From Lotus japonicus (lineage: Eukaryota > Streptophyta > Magnoliopsida > Fabales > Fabaceae): a stretch of DNA of 64,000 nt. The position numbers were made by a program, and so were the translations under genes. The stretch spans positions 65,983,984-66,047,983 of the forward strand of contig NC_080046.1 in NCBI RefSeq assembly GCF_012489685.1. Reading direction: 5' to 3'. How positions within the stretch are numbered: position 1 is the first letter of the stretch; each line of letters opens with the position of its first letter. Positions 1-11,806 of the stretch are shown piece by piece. Below the pieces are notes generated by a model. That model saw only the letters and a program-made list of their open reading frames with translations. It made no database searches and was not told where the DNA came from.

Positions 1-130
1 TCTCGCAAATACCATGATGATAGTGTTCAATTTCCATTAGCATTTGCACAATTGCTAGATCTTTCTTGTTAAAGTACAAAAAAAGGCAAAATCTTTTATC
101 AATACAACAACAAAAATTGAACTATTTTTC

Positions 131-555
131 CAGATCCCTTGGGTTCTGGTGGTCTAGGTCGTGATCATCATGGGCACTGGGTTTGCGGGTTCCACAATTA
201 TCTTGCGGGTGGCAGTGTTCTGCTATCGGAAGCAAGGGCGTTGAAACTTAGCTTGCAGATAGTGTGGGATCACGGATTCAAGGATGTAAACTGCAGTGTG
301 GATTGCTGCGACCTGATTCGGGCGTTGGAGGATGAAGACAGCCGTAGATTCTTTCCCATCCTGAGCGACATCCGAGAGCTTATCAGTAGAAGGTGGAAGT
401 TATCTATTTCTGCTATTAGTCGGGACTGCAATCAACCTGCGGATTGATTAGACAAGAAAGGAGCTTTCACACCATCCATGGCGCTGTGTATCCTAGAGAC
501 CCCGTCGTCGGACTTAGAAATCCTCGTCATGAGGGATCGTTTGGCAATTCCTTAA
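131..555 (+). pseudogene. RNase H-like (RVT_3) fragment, LINE-type
   Basis: The reading frame gives a C-terminal RNase H-like domain of the kind found in plant non-LTR retrotransposons and related 'putative ribonuclease H protein' genes. Seen: the SEARALKLSLQ helix, an acidic strand CSVDCCDLIRALED, the DIRELISRRW segment and an ISRDCNQPAD ending. In this family that ending normally continues as a lysine-rich tail. Here a TGA at 445-447 interrupts it, and the same frame then reads LDKKGAFTPSMAL up to a TAA at 553-555, so the TGA is probably a point mutation. There is no ATG at a sensible start. A pyrimidine run and CAG lie just upstream (about 125-132), so this could instead be the last exon of a gene entering from the left edge. 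I favour a decayed retroelement fragment. Confidence 0.6.
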
Positions 556-1369
556 CTTTTCATTTCGTTGTTAGTTTTCCGATGTAGCAAAAATGTACAT
601 TAGTGTATAAAATATAAATGCTTAACTTATAGTGCGATCAAACATGTATTTGTATTTATCAGAGTGATTAATGGTGTGGTAGAGGACTAGAGGTGAATAA
701 CTGTTTATCAGTTTGTCATGTAGGTGACATTTAGGTGTTAGTCTTGCCTAGGTAAACTTGATCATCAGCTCTAACAACTTGGCCTTATGTTGAGCCAGTT
801 GGTTAGAAAACGGAAGTTTTTATGTTTGGTCATTTTGGCTGACCAACTTGTAAGTACTTGGTCGTGCAGCCATTTGGGCTGAAGAAGATGGTGATGAGTT
901 GAATGGTCACATTGTGGTGGACGGAATCAGATGCCTGAAGCGTGATAACATACATGAACTTAGGTTATTTTGGAATCAGATGCCTGAAGCGTGATAACAT
1001 ACATGAACTTAGGTTATTTTACAGCAACATGCATGATATTTATATAACGTATATATTTCTGCGGATAACGGAAATGTAGTCATGAGAGAAATGCTATACA
1101 TTCTAGAGCGCATAATCATAATTACAATCAAGAAGGAAGCTCCTTTTTACATCTAGACATTTGTGCGTGTTATTTTCATCAATGTTTTCTAAATAATATA
1201 TTAATATTCGATTTTTATCTCTAAATTATTACAATTATTGTCTGCATACATTATTAACTAAGAACTCGTCAGAATACATATTTCTTTTTATAAATGAGAT
1301 GCCCCAAGGATGAAACACACAGCGAAGGCTTCAGCCATTGATAATCCATTGCCAAAGAATATTTTAGCT
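556..1369. other. Intergenic, 3' flank of FAAH
   Basis: This stretch lies between the RNase H fragment and the FAAH stop codon. It is AT-rich and has no coding signal I can support. Its one clear structure is a perfect 49-bp direct duplication, listed separately. The end nearest FAAH must contain that gene's 3' UTR on the minus strand. Confidence 0.6.
923..1020. repeat. Perfect 49-bp tandem duplication
   Basis: Two head-to-tail copies, 923-971 and 972-1020, are identical over all 49 bases, starting GGAATCAGATGCC and ending GGTTATTTT. Perfect identity implies a recent slippage or duplication event. No coding function is visible. Confidence 0.9.
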
Positions 1370-4300
1370 TCAGTTAGCCCTCAGAACATCATAGTATGAC
1401 ACAGGCCTTTTCTTTGACTCACCGCACAGTTTCTGAATACATTGGATAGAAGAACGTTTACCAAAAAATAATAATGGATATAAATTTTAAGACCATTCCA
1501 TATTTATGCATGATGATTGATATACATACCTCTACTGCAGATGCCACACGCAGAATGGTAGCTTCTGCCCATGGTCGACCTATTATTTGCAAACCTATTG
1601 GAAGTCCTTCTTTATCATAACCAACCTATGGAAGGAACACGTTAGTTAAAGTAAGATAATATCGTCTATTCGTTGTGATTATGGTCAATTCATTTATCTC
1701 AATGTACTCTTCAGACCAAACATAATAAACACAATACTCGGGAATGAGTGATTGATTTCAATTTCACTCACCGGGATAGAAATGGCAGGCAATCCCAGAA
1801 GATTGGCTGGAACAACGAACCTCATAAGGTAACCTGAGAAACAAGTTTTAATTTAAAATGAGGCAAGTTATTATGCAGCGAGTTGTCATAATCATGACAT
1901 GAACTATTATGTTCCAACTTCTAAAAGTAATGAGTCAAGATATGGAGTCTCATAATATACATTCAATATGAAAATAACCATATATCCTGTGCCATGGTTT
2001 GTTGGAATACCACAATGTTCAGTAGTAACATCTGCAGCTTATGGCACTTCAATCTATAAGTTGTGATAAATAGATTCTTGATTCAGAATCTTACAGCGAC
2101 ATTACAGTAACAGACTTTTACTTCACTGTTATTTTGACCTAGAAGTATATGGACCATTAACTCATCTTATACCAACAGACAAATTTGCTGATACCGAGAT
2201 GACAAACCTTCTTGCCATAGGTTGTACTCGTCTGTTTATATTATCAGTGCACGAGTAATAGCAATATAGGTGATAGGTGATGCTAATTATAATTTATAAT
2301 GCTGCAGTGCAAATTATCATGGAAAAAAAATCCTCAATCTGAAATTTAAACGTGAAGCCAGTCACCTGTAGTTGGCATATCTGTTTCACCACTTTCAAGA
2401 GCACTAGGAGGTATTCTGGGTGCCGTCATACTGTTACAAACAAAAGCAGTTCAGCTGCAGTTTCTCAGCATCAATTATTGAAGCAACAACAAAACTTTCC
2501 AAAATAAGATGATGTAATTGACTTCTTTGAACATATGTTTCCATATCCGTGAAAGGGTCCATTACAATAATTCAATTAGATGTATATCTATTACATCCCT
2601 ATACATACATACCCGGTTGTTGGAGTCACTATGACATCAACTTTCTTGAAAATCTCCATGAAGTAGTACATAATCCTCCGCCTGGAATAGATTAAATAAA
2701 ATTTTCTGTAAATATTAGTTGTTATTTTTTAAAATCATACCATTTAATTTTCCAAAGTCATAAGATGTTTAAATAGAAGGGAAGGGATATTTATTATAGT
2801 TCTTCTCACCTAAGACACTGCGCTGCAACATAATCCCCTGCTGTAAATGACCGGAAAAGAGCCATACTTACACGAGTATCATATGTCAATTTTATACCTT
2901 TCCTATGAAAGAAAAGAAGTAGAGAAAACCACCATAAGTTTCTCATGTCACATTGTAATACTAACCATTTTTAGTAACATGAGAAGGATGCCTAACAAAT
3001 AACCATAATTTCTTGTTGCAATTAGACTACATACTGAAGTTACCAGAACTATATCAAATATACTCAAACATACCCGTCTTCCAAATCAGGATTCAGTGAA
3101 GATAAGCATTCAGAGCCAATCGAAACAAGATGGGCAGTTCGCATCTCAAGAAGCTCTGGTATAACAACTTCTATCATCTTCAAATATAAGAGAAATGTAT
3201 ACTAAGCTTTGTCTGAATGTATCATTATAAACTAGAAATAAAGCTCAAACAATCATGTAGTCCACGATAGTTTGATGAACTTACTTCACAACCATGATCC
3301 TTTGACAGCTGACTGAGAGCATCCTCACATTTATCAGAGACTTCAGTTGAATGGACATTATTAAACCACTTCATAAGAATAAATATATTATTTTAGAAAA
3401 TCATAATAGCACATTGAATCTATATTACGAGGATAAGGTGATTACCGGGGTGTACTTTCCTATTCTTAATGATCCCAAAGCATTCGAACCATCGTCAAGT
3501 GACAGAGTTGGCAAACAAGGTGGTGACTACAAGAAACAGAGAAATAACCTCAATACTTGCTAAAGAAGAACAGAAAAGTATTGTATAGAGAATAGAGTAA
3601 AGGAAATATGACTAAGAAGAGATGGTTTAGTAGTTTTCTTTTGGATACGGGCTTATTGGAGCTTATCTACTTGAAAATGCACTAAATAAGCTCCAATAAG
3701 TGTTCATTGGTCTGCAGCCAAACGGGTATTTGTCTTATAACTTCCTTAGCATTGCATTAGATGTCTAAAGAGCAAAAGAGAAAGGGAAAAAAAACTGCTT
3801 TTTCTTCATGCCTGACTACTGATGGAATCATTTATCAATCCTCTTGTGTAGTCACTTCCCAACATAATAGGGTGAGTGAAGGAACAGACACATTATGGAA
3901 ATAGCATGAGCTCTTCTATTTCACATGAAGGTTCTCAAGCATTTCCGGACAGATTCTGTGTCAAAAGCATGCTATTTGATGAAGGGAATCAAGAAGGGTA
4001 CTTGATGTTGTGTTCTCAATAATGGTATGGAATTGCCAGACAGCTAGAGTACTAAATTCCCCATAAAATTAAAATACAGATGCCCCCCTCACTAGAAGGT
4101 ATATTAAGATTTTTTATAATAGATTTTTCGCTTTAAATATTGGTAATCAGAATTGAAGGTAACGAAGGTATAGAACACAAGCATGTATTAAAGAACTCAA
4201 AAGAGAGATTTAAAACCCAAATTACAGGATTGTTACTAATTAACATTCTAAGAAACCGAGGAGCCTAATAATAGCTATTAGGTCTCTCATAACAGTGATA

Positions 4301-7300
4301 TTTGAAAATGTTATCTTTTTTTTCCTACTCCGTTAATGATGGTAGCTATCCACCACAAGTTGTATGACTGCCTGCTTTCTGCAATTCTGCTATGTGTAAT
4401 TAGTCCATGATATCTACTTGTCAACATTTTAGATTTCAATCTCAAAGCTTTTCTTATTACTCAGAAGAAGATCAACTGAAGGATTAAAGATTACCGGTTT
4501 CAAACTGATTCTACTTGTAGGTGATGCACCCAACATTGCTGCATATCTGAATTATTAGAAAAAGAAAGATTCATTATATATCTACAAGAAGTAAGTCATT
4601 TTGACCAAGTTTTATACTTGACAGCAACAATTGAATTGCTATATCAAACAATTAGAACTGCAGACTGTACCCTTGAAATCAAGTATTTGTTCAATTGAAG
4701 GGCAAGTGAAGAGCATTTAAGTTTAGGAAGCTCTCATTTGAATCAAGCATTGAGAAAAATATGTATACTAGTAAGAAGTCAGTAATATTATTAAAGAACT
4801 TCCAATGCAGAAGCTGTATCTGGATTCTGGAAGAGTATTGTTTCTCACATATGAGCAAAAATTATAGTAAGAATCACACATGGAATGTTACAGTAAAGCA
4901 AATATGTAAAAGAAGGTGTAAAGCACAATGATAGTAGCAAGAACGTTTTAATTTACTTAGGCATCGTACAAGAATTAGAGCTGATAGCTAATTTGGTTTT
5001 CCTAACTGTATATTGTATAAGAATGTTAACTTATTCTGGGTTGACTGTCTCTTAGATTTTAATAACTAATCTACCAAGTAAGCTCTTCTCTTTTACTGAA
5101 ATTCCAGATAAATCTTCTATGTAAGTATCATGCTGCACAATGAGAATTTTGAAAAACAAAGCATTAACAATGATATACTTGGGGATGAAACTTGCCTAAG
5201 CATTTAGTATGGAAAATAATAGAAGTAGGAGCAAGCTGAAACTAACAAATCAAGAATATCACAGAAGAAAGCTAAAATACAGAACTAGAACAAAACCTGG
5301 GTGAGTAAAATTTAAAATGAAAATTTCCTATTGATGAATGACAAAAAATAGTATGTGTTTTAAGTAAGGAAAAGTAGAGAGAAGTCAAGTAAAACGAAAG
5401 AGAAAGTAAAAAGGGAAGATTGAAAAAGAAAGAGAGAAATATGTGTTGCATACACTAGCATGGCATCCTCCACCGTCGAAGCGATGGGTCCAATAACTTC
5501 CACTGTCCCAGAGTCACATAATGACCTGTAAATAGAAACAAAAAATATCATATGCGTGTGCATTCATGATATAATAAATTTAGCGAGTCAAACACTACAA
5601 TTGTTTTCCAATAACCATTTGGCTATCACAAATTCTGGTACAAACTTAATATTGTCCATAATAGAGAATGGACAATCATGCCAAATGATAAAGAATAGGA
5701 TCAAAAAATATAATTGTTCCTACAATGAGATAAAAAAATCACTTTCTTGATGAACGAAGAGTACACTATACACGTAAAGAGCTGGTGATGACTAATCCAT
5801 CACAGTGAGAAATTAAATTACCCCTCCATGCTGGACCGCGCGTAATTTATCTTCAATCCCACCACACCGCAAAGGGAAGAAGGAATACGGACTGAGCCTG
5901 CCTTTTCCCAGAATTTTAAAAATCAGTATATAGAAAAATGGAGGCAAACAATTAGTTCGACGCATTAGATTTGCACAACCTCCACCATCAGTTCCCAGTG
6001 CAGCAGAACATAGTCCAGAAGCAACAATTGCAGCGGGACCTGAAGAAGACCCACCCGTATACCTGTCAGGAGCATGAGGATTTCTTGTAGTTCTGCAACT
6101 CAAAAAAGAAAATTCAGTTGAACAATCAGATAATGTAGATTCTAATGAAGAACATAATAAATTTATAAACAAAGCAAAACACTATTCAAGGGTATATTAC
6201 ACCGATAGCAATTAACGCTATGGAAAACTTTCTTCTAATTTCCCAAAGGTATTTTACGCAAGTATAGAGTAATCAGACACGTAAATTAAGAGAACTGAGC
6301 TAGAGATTAAAGAAAAAAAACAGAGAATAAAAGACACCCTCACATCTAGTAAAAACTTAATTCTTCCTTACCGCCTCCCCATTTATCCTGATACTCTAAA
6401 AGACGCCCATTCCTTTTCCCACCTGCCGCATTGGCAGATCCCTAACTCATGCTCTTCTTTTGTACATAAGTGTGCAATCTCGTGTAACTCGTCCATTTCT
6501 TTTACATTTGGTTGGAGGGGAGGGGAGAGGTTTTTTTTAAACCTATCATGTTTGGTTCAAATATTATGAGGGGAATGGAGTGGAGGGGAACGGAGGGGGC
6601 CAAAATCTCTCCTATGTATTAGGCAAAGCAAGTAGAGATCACTTTCTTATTTCTACACACCAAAAACTTATTTGTTTATGTTGATATACTTGATAGTGAG
6701 ATCTCTACTTAAATCAACAATATATAAATAAGCTTACCCATAATTAGGATTATTTCCGGTCGTACCCATGCCAAACTCATGCATGTTTGCCTTCCCTATC
6801 AATATAACGCCGCAGCTGCGCAGTCGTGAAACACAGACAGCGTCCTTTTTTACAGTGCGTGCCTCATGCATCCATGTAGATCCACCTGTTGAAACCAAAA
6901 GATTATCTAAGGTGTTCTTTCCATTTATTACTCACACAAGGCCAGATGCTAAGATTTACTTACCCTTAGACGGATAAGGATAGCAGTCTATGTCATCTTT
7001 GATGGCTATGAAAATTCCATCCAATATCGATAATGGATTTCCTACATAATCAAAGTTCAATAGTGTGAGTTACATAGTTATCCATGTCTGTTGCAACCAT
7101 ATCTCAAATCCATCAAGAACCAAAGGCTTACACCTCAACATATATCTAAGCATTTGAATCATATGACATACAGGATTACCTGCTTCAAACCTCTGAGTAG
7201 ATGCTGCTGCCTGCTTCCGGAGCTCTTCAGCATCAAAGGTTATCAACAGTGGTGTTGGAGGTTTATTTCTTCCATTCTCCTCAATTATTGAGATAATGCG

Positions 7301-8479
7301 CTCAGCAATCTATGCATTCAGAGTGAAATCATTTCATTTTACAATTTAATTTAAAATACAGACAATTATGTCCTAGAGTTGCTACCAACTGAATGCGACA
7401 TACCACAGATGGGGTTACTTTTCTAGATCGATAAGCATAAGCATAGTCACGTATTTTCCAGTACCGAAAGGGCACAGATACATTTCCCCATGTTTCAGCT
7501 GGATCATAATGTAGAAGACACTTCAAGGCAGACTCAACTCGGTCTTCAGGTCTCCCATCTTCGTCAAGGGCAACAACCCCAGGTTCCATTTCTGAATTCA
7601 TGTTACAGTGTTACAGACATCTGGGCGTGTTACATAATAAAACATAATTGTTCAAGCGCAATGCAAGTATTTGACACAATTTCTAGTTTCCAGTTCCTAA
7701 GGTAATTCCATTCCTACTATCCCATTCTAATTATCCCAAAGGAACACTCGCAATCAAACTCCAAATTTATGTAAATCCAACATATAAGAATACATCACAT
7801 ACAATGCAAACAGAACAAATATATTAATGCCGCACGAAGCTATAATAGCAACAAAAAAAAAAAAACTATCCTCATTATCATAACCAATACACATTGACAA
7901 GAAGGAACTACCTTGAGGTGGATATTCTGGTTTAAACATAGGTTCCTCCGGTATCACAGTGTTTCGCAACATCTGTACATAATCATAACCAAATTAATTT
8001 TGTTAAAAAATGTAGACAGAAAATTTAGTATGTTGACTCTTCTCTTCACTGTTGTGCAGACGGACACGCTGCTTAAGTATTTATTGTTCATAGATCATAA
8101 CGACACAACTGAAATGAAGCCTTCAAGATATGGCATGAAAATTGAGCAACAAAAGAGAGAAAACAGAACACACGCGCACAGACCTGATCAATTTTATTTT
8201 CCTTCTTGATCATATTGACAATGAGAGGACCTATTAATGGAGTTTCAAGTATCCTGACGAACAATCTGAACATGAAGCCAGTCACATGCGGAGCTGCATA
8301 AAAGGAAACAAACGAAAATCAGATCAAACAAAATTTACCAGTAGAAAGATGAAAATCAAATCGAACATGAGCGAGTCAATGAAATGTAATGTTGAGTGAC
8401 CTTGGATAACTTCAGGTTCGTATTTGACGGTGGAGAAGTCAAGGTCCTTGGCCGGCACCATTACACGTTTTTTCACCAT
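1370..8479 (-). CDS. FAAH: Fatty acid amide hydrolase (amidase signature), 20 exons
   Basis: This serine hydrolase of the amidase-signature family cleaves N-acylethanolamines and related fatty acid amides; the Arabidopsis enzyme is membrane-associated. Coding exons in gene order: 8401-8479, 8184-8293, 7912-7972, 7404-7591, 7180-7309, 6964-7041, 6738-6885, 5980-6092, 5822-5897, 5454-5525, 4495-4546, 3446-3526, 3285-3368, 3074-3177, 2810-2902, 2613-2681, 2366-2430, 1772-1833, 1530-1625, 1370-1432. They sum to 1824 nt, giving 607 residues, the same length I recall for Arabidopsis FAAH. All introns are GT-AG and every phase agrees. The Ser-Ser-Lys catalytic set is intact: Lys204 (IKDDID), Ser280 and Ser281 (GGSSSG), Ser304 and Arg306 (GGSVRIPS). 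The protein starts [15 protein letters not shown]; this is the only upstream ATG in frame with the conserved N terminus. The gene lies head to head with the PB1 gene, about 15 kb away across transposons. Confidence 0.95.
3652..3700. repeat. Small foldback in FAAH intron 11
   Basis: An imperfect inverted repeat has arms reading CTTATTGGAGCTTAT and ATAAGCTCCAATAAG around a loop of about 18 bases. It lies within the 968-bp intron 3527-4494. It resembles a very short MITE remnant or the tip of one. No target duplication was identified. Confidence 0.6.
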
Positions 8480-8770
8480 CTTCGAGATAGAGAAGGAATT
8501 GGAATTGCAGAAGGAAGTGAATCGGGAAGAAGAAGAAGAAGAGTGGAATACCTAGCTAGGTGATTTGAACTGACTCCCCTGAGTCAGAGAGGATGGTGAG
8601 TAGCTAACAATGCTGCTGAAAACCATTTGGTTTGTTGGCAGGTGAAATGAATACGGTGCCGTCTCGTCTGTCTGGTCTTGCGTCACGCTCATTTTTATAA
8701 ATGCGTGCCTTCATTTTCAAACCTGCTTCTCTCTCGAGTTATAGTTAGAAAGAGTTTTGATATATACACG

Positions 8771-9294
8771 CAGGGATGGTAATGGGTAGGCCTGGGTAAG
8801 GTACTATAGTACTCATCCCCATACCCGCGTTTTAAAAAATTATCTGTACACGTCCCCATACCCGCGTGGGTAGCAACTTGAATGCCCGTCCCCGTACTCT
8901 CTGGGTACCTATATGCTCGTACTCGTGCCCATTACCCGCAATTTAGCTAACCAAAATATATTTTTCACTATTTTTATTAATAGAAAACAAAAAATACAAC
9001 TAACTTTTTAAATAAAAAACACTAATATAAATACAAAAGATTATCTACGTAACAAATAAAATCATTCAACTAAGAATATTTTTTTAGAACGAATAAGCAA
9101 GAGAGATATAACTTAATTTTTAATTTTGGACTTATAATATAGTAAAAAAGTTGTAGGTTATTAACTTACTAATTTAAAAAATAAGTGGGAGTAAATTAGC
9201 ATTGATTATGAATACTATAAATAGTCACCTATTTTTTAAAATAAGTAAGTTTGAATGCAATAGCTTAAGTTAATTTGTTCATATAATAATAATA

Positions 9295-9336
<42 letters not shown>

Positions 9337-9516
9337 TGTGTGTGCGGGTATGGGGCGGGTTGGGTACTATAGTACCCATACCCGCACTCATACCCATTAC
9401 TTTTTGCGGGTAATTACTCATATCCAACCTCATACCCATCTAGCGGGTTTTTACCCTACCCATAGTGGGTATTTTTTGTGGGTACCCTATGGGTCCTAGA
9501 CCTATTGCCATCCCTA
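8771..9516. mobile_element. Non-autonomous hAT-type element (746 bp)
   Basis: The left end begins CAGGGATGGTAATGGGTAGG and the right end, read in reverse complement, begins TAGGGATGGCAATAGGTCTA, giving imperfect terminal inverted repeats with the CAGGGATGG signature of hAT elements. Flanking octamers TATACACG (8763-8770) and TATACACA (9517-9524) form an 8-bp target duplication with one mismatch. Subterminal regions are full of GGGTA and TACCC motifs in both orientations. The interior is AT-rich with no transposase frame. The element lies just upstream of FAAH, about 290 bp from its ATG. Confidence 0.8.
9283..9335. repeat. (TAA)n microsatellite
   Basis: About 17 trinucleotide units of TAA/AAT, with one interruption (AATAGTAAT near 9294-9302), lie inside the hAT-type element. 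A reverse-strand reading produces a poly-leucine pseudo-ORF that has no coding merit. Confidence 0.95.
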
Positions 9517-9787
9517 TATACACACCTCTCCATTCATTTTCCACCTTCTCTCTCATTTATTTCTCTTTTCTCTATCAATCAAATCACCCATCACATCTTT
9601 ACTTTCTCTCTCATTTCTTCTTATCTCTCTCTTCCTCCACCTCTCCACATCTAAAAAATGAGGTGTGAAGAAATAATTATTCAGTTACAAATGGTAAAAT
9701 TCAACTACAATCGAACAAACATTTATTCACCGTCTCCACTTCCTTTTCACTCAACTTTCTACTACATTTTGTTGTTTCAATCATATT
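9517..9787. other. Pyrimidine-rich spacer between two hAT elements
   Basis: This is a C/T-rich plus strand (CTCTCATTT and TTCTCTC motifs) with no conserved coding frame. A similar pyrimidine-rich stretch starting ATATACACACCTC occurs at about 23170-23290, so it may be part of a dispersed repeat. Confidence 0.4.
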
Positions 9788-10608
9788 CAGGGCCGTGTAC
9801 AGACATTTTGGGGCCTAAGGCGAAAATGTTAAAGGGACCTTTTTTTAACAAGAATTTTTTTAAAGGGGCTTAAATAAAATACTAAATAAATATAAATAAA
9901 CTAATTCCTAAAGTCTAAAATATATTTTAGAAAATGATTATTGATGAACAGAACTACAGAACAATAGAATTTGGAAACGTGCAGACTACAGAGTCACAAA
10001 AATAGTGAAATAAATCGTTCCACCAATCCATCGCCACGAGATAGAGATGAAAGGCGTGTGCGGTTTATAAGCTTTTAGAATTTAGAAGATCAATTGGTTT
10101 CAAGCCTAAACCTTCAAGAGAATAGAGATGAAGGGAAGGAGATGAGGATATATATTTTTTTAAAACCAGGAGGAACATGAGTGTAAAAGGAATTTATATT
10201 TTAGGATAAATAAATATTTTAAATTATATTAATGATGATATTGAATAGTTTTAAAAGAGATGATATTGATGTAACTTATTTTCAAAAAGAATTTTATGTA
10301 ACTTCCCTTTTTAACCGACTAATTTTTAGGGAAGAAAAATGATTTTTATTTATTTTGTTTTGATACACTATGTGTCTTTATTTCTGGTAGGATTTCTAAT
10401 GACTCTTATATATTGTATTATCAATGAGTTATTCAATTCTGTTTGCAATTTCCAACTTAACAACGTTCATTTCCTAATTATTTGAGTTTTTTTCCAATCC
10501 AATGCTTATGCTCACTGTTTGGTCATTTATAACTAAAAAAAATTAGGCCTTTTATTTTTGGGGGCCTTAGGCAGCCGCCTTTTTCACCTAAAGGCCCCCA
10601 CGACCCTG
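9788..10608. mobile_element. Non-autonomous hAT-type element (821 bp)
   Basis: The left end starts CAGGGCCGTG and the right end finishes CACGACCCTG, an inverted repeat with one mismatch in the first ten bases. Further in, GGGGCCTAAGGC on the left pairs with GCCTTAGGC on the right. The 8-bp flanks are ATCATATT (9780-9787) and ATCATATC (10609-10616), a near-perfect hAT-length target duplication. The interior is AT-rich and I saw no transposase remnant. Confidence 0.8.
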
Positions 10609-10616
10609 ATCATATC

Positions 10617-11085
10617 TCTTACTTTTTTTTTTATCTCTACACCTCATTTCTACTTATTTAAAGGTGGGGCCGGAACTTTATAGCACACTAGCATTTGTTA
10701 ATCTGGTTTGTATGACACTCGGGGCCGACGGGGGCGGTGAGTGGTCGTCGTGTTGTGAGAAGACACGAACAAAGAGCGATTCTTAGCAAAAGTTTTAGGA
10801 ATGAGACACATGATAAGAACAATATGGCACCATAATGATAGTTGTGTCGAGACTATAAGTATGAGACTAACCACTTGAGGAAGACTTATAAGTTTTATAG
10901 GTACTACTTGTAAAAATTAAGCTAAGTGTGCTTGTTTAGGAGAATAGGTGACCTATTGGAAAGTTTTTTGTGGAGCACGTGATTGGAGACAAAGTGTGTT
11001 GTAAATACTTGCATTATTACAAATTGTATCATAGTTGACCTCTTCAAGTACGATGTTCAGGATAAACTAAGCTGAATCTAGTGGG
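10617..11085. other. Unassigned sequence left of the LTR element
   Basis: Base composition here is higher in G than in the surrounding intergenic DNA, and there is no open frame of note. With the matching right flank (about 21529-21660), which also contains phrases such as GATCGACGAGGTCGGAG, it probably forms an older repeat that was split when the 10.4-kb LTR element inserted at CACGT. I could not identify the family. Confidence 0.4.
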
Positions 11086-11090
11086 CACGT
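11086..11090. repeat. Target site duplication (left), CACGT
   Basis: CACGT immediately precedes the TGTAAG start of the left LTR, and an identical CACGT at 21524-21528 immediately follows the right LTR. A perfect 5-bp duplication is diagnostic of an intact integrase-mediated insertion. Confidence 0.95.
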
Positions 11091-11797
11091 TGTAAGACCC
11101 AAGTTTTTAAGCTTAGAATAAGTGGAAGAGATTTCCATTTACGATTAGGGTTGATGTAATGTGAAGGGAAACCTGAACGAAAGTTTATTAAATGAAATAA
11201 ATTTATGAAGGAGGAAGTTCAGGAAAAGTCAAAGGATCGTATCGAAGTCGATAAAAGTTATAGCACGATCGTTATACGCTTAAACCTAGGTCAGAAACCC
11301 TAGTATATAGCTAATTTTCACTTTTAGGCACGATGGCAGTTAATTCCAAAAATCTTCAGAGAAATGTTAGAATTTCTCTTCTTCCATATATAACAATCGT
11401 TTCGAGGCGAAACTCTAGGATCTACGAACGTCCGATTCCAATCATCGGAAGTTTGCCGAAACCGAATCCCTGGTATTTCAAAACCCTAGAATCACCCGAC
11501 TATGGGGACTTTATCTATTCAGAGCTTCAAATGAATATTCTACACGCGTACACCCATTTCTCTTGATGATTTCAATCTTTCTTCCGAAGGAAGTTTTCCA
11601 TTCCGACATCCGATGCAAAAAGCAACTTATCGGGTAAAATAGTTTTATACCGACTATGCTTTAGTTGCCAAAAATACAAGGAGACCTCTTTATAGTTTTG
11701 GAATTCTTTTGCCAAAACATATCTATTAATTCACGGAGAATGTCGCCGGAAAAATCAGATTCGCGAAACTTTCATTTTCCCGCGAATTTCCAACCTT

Positions 11798-11806
11798 TAT
11801 ATATAG
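11798..11806 (+). promoter_or_regulatory. Candidate TATA box of the left LTR
   Basis: TATATATAG sits about 700 bp into the LTR, followed within about 40 bp by a C/T-rich stretch (CCTCCATTTTCTCTCC) typical of plant transcription starts. The same motif occurs in the right LTR at 18274-18282. If it is used, it would place the U3/R boundary near 11840. This is inference from sequence only. Confidence 0.5.

Noticed and set aside
5813..6172. Apparent frameshift after the FAAH GGSSSG motif ([10 protein letters not shown]), suggesting a pseudogene
   Set aside because: The frame runs into an intron. A donor after GGTGGAG (5980) and a small exon at 5822-5897 encoding [11 protein letters not shown] restore the frame.
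9236..9439. Minus-strand ORF with a poly-leucine run
   Set aside because: Product of the (TAA)n microsatellite in a hAT-type element.
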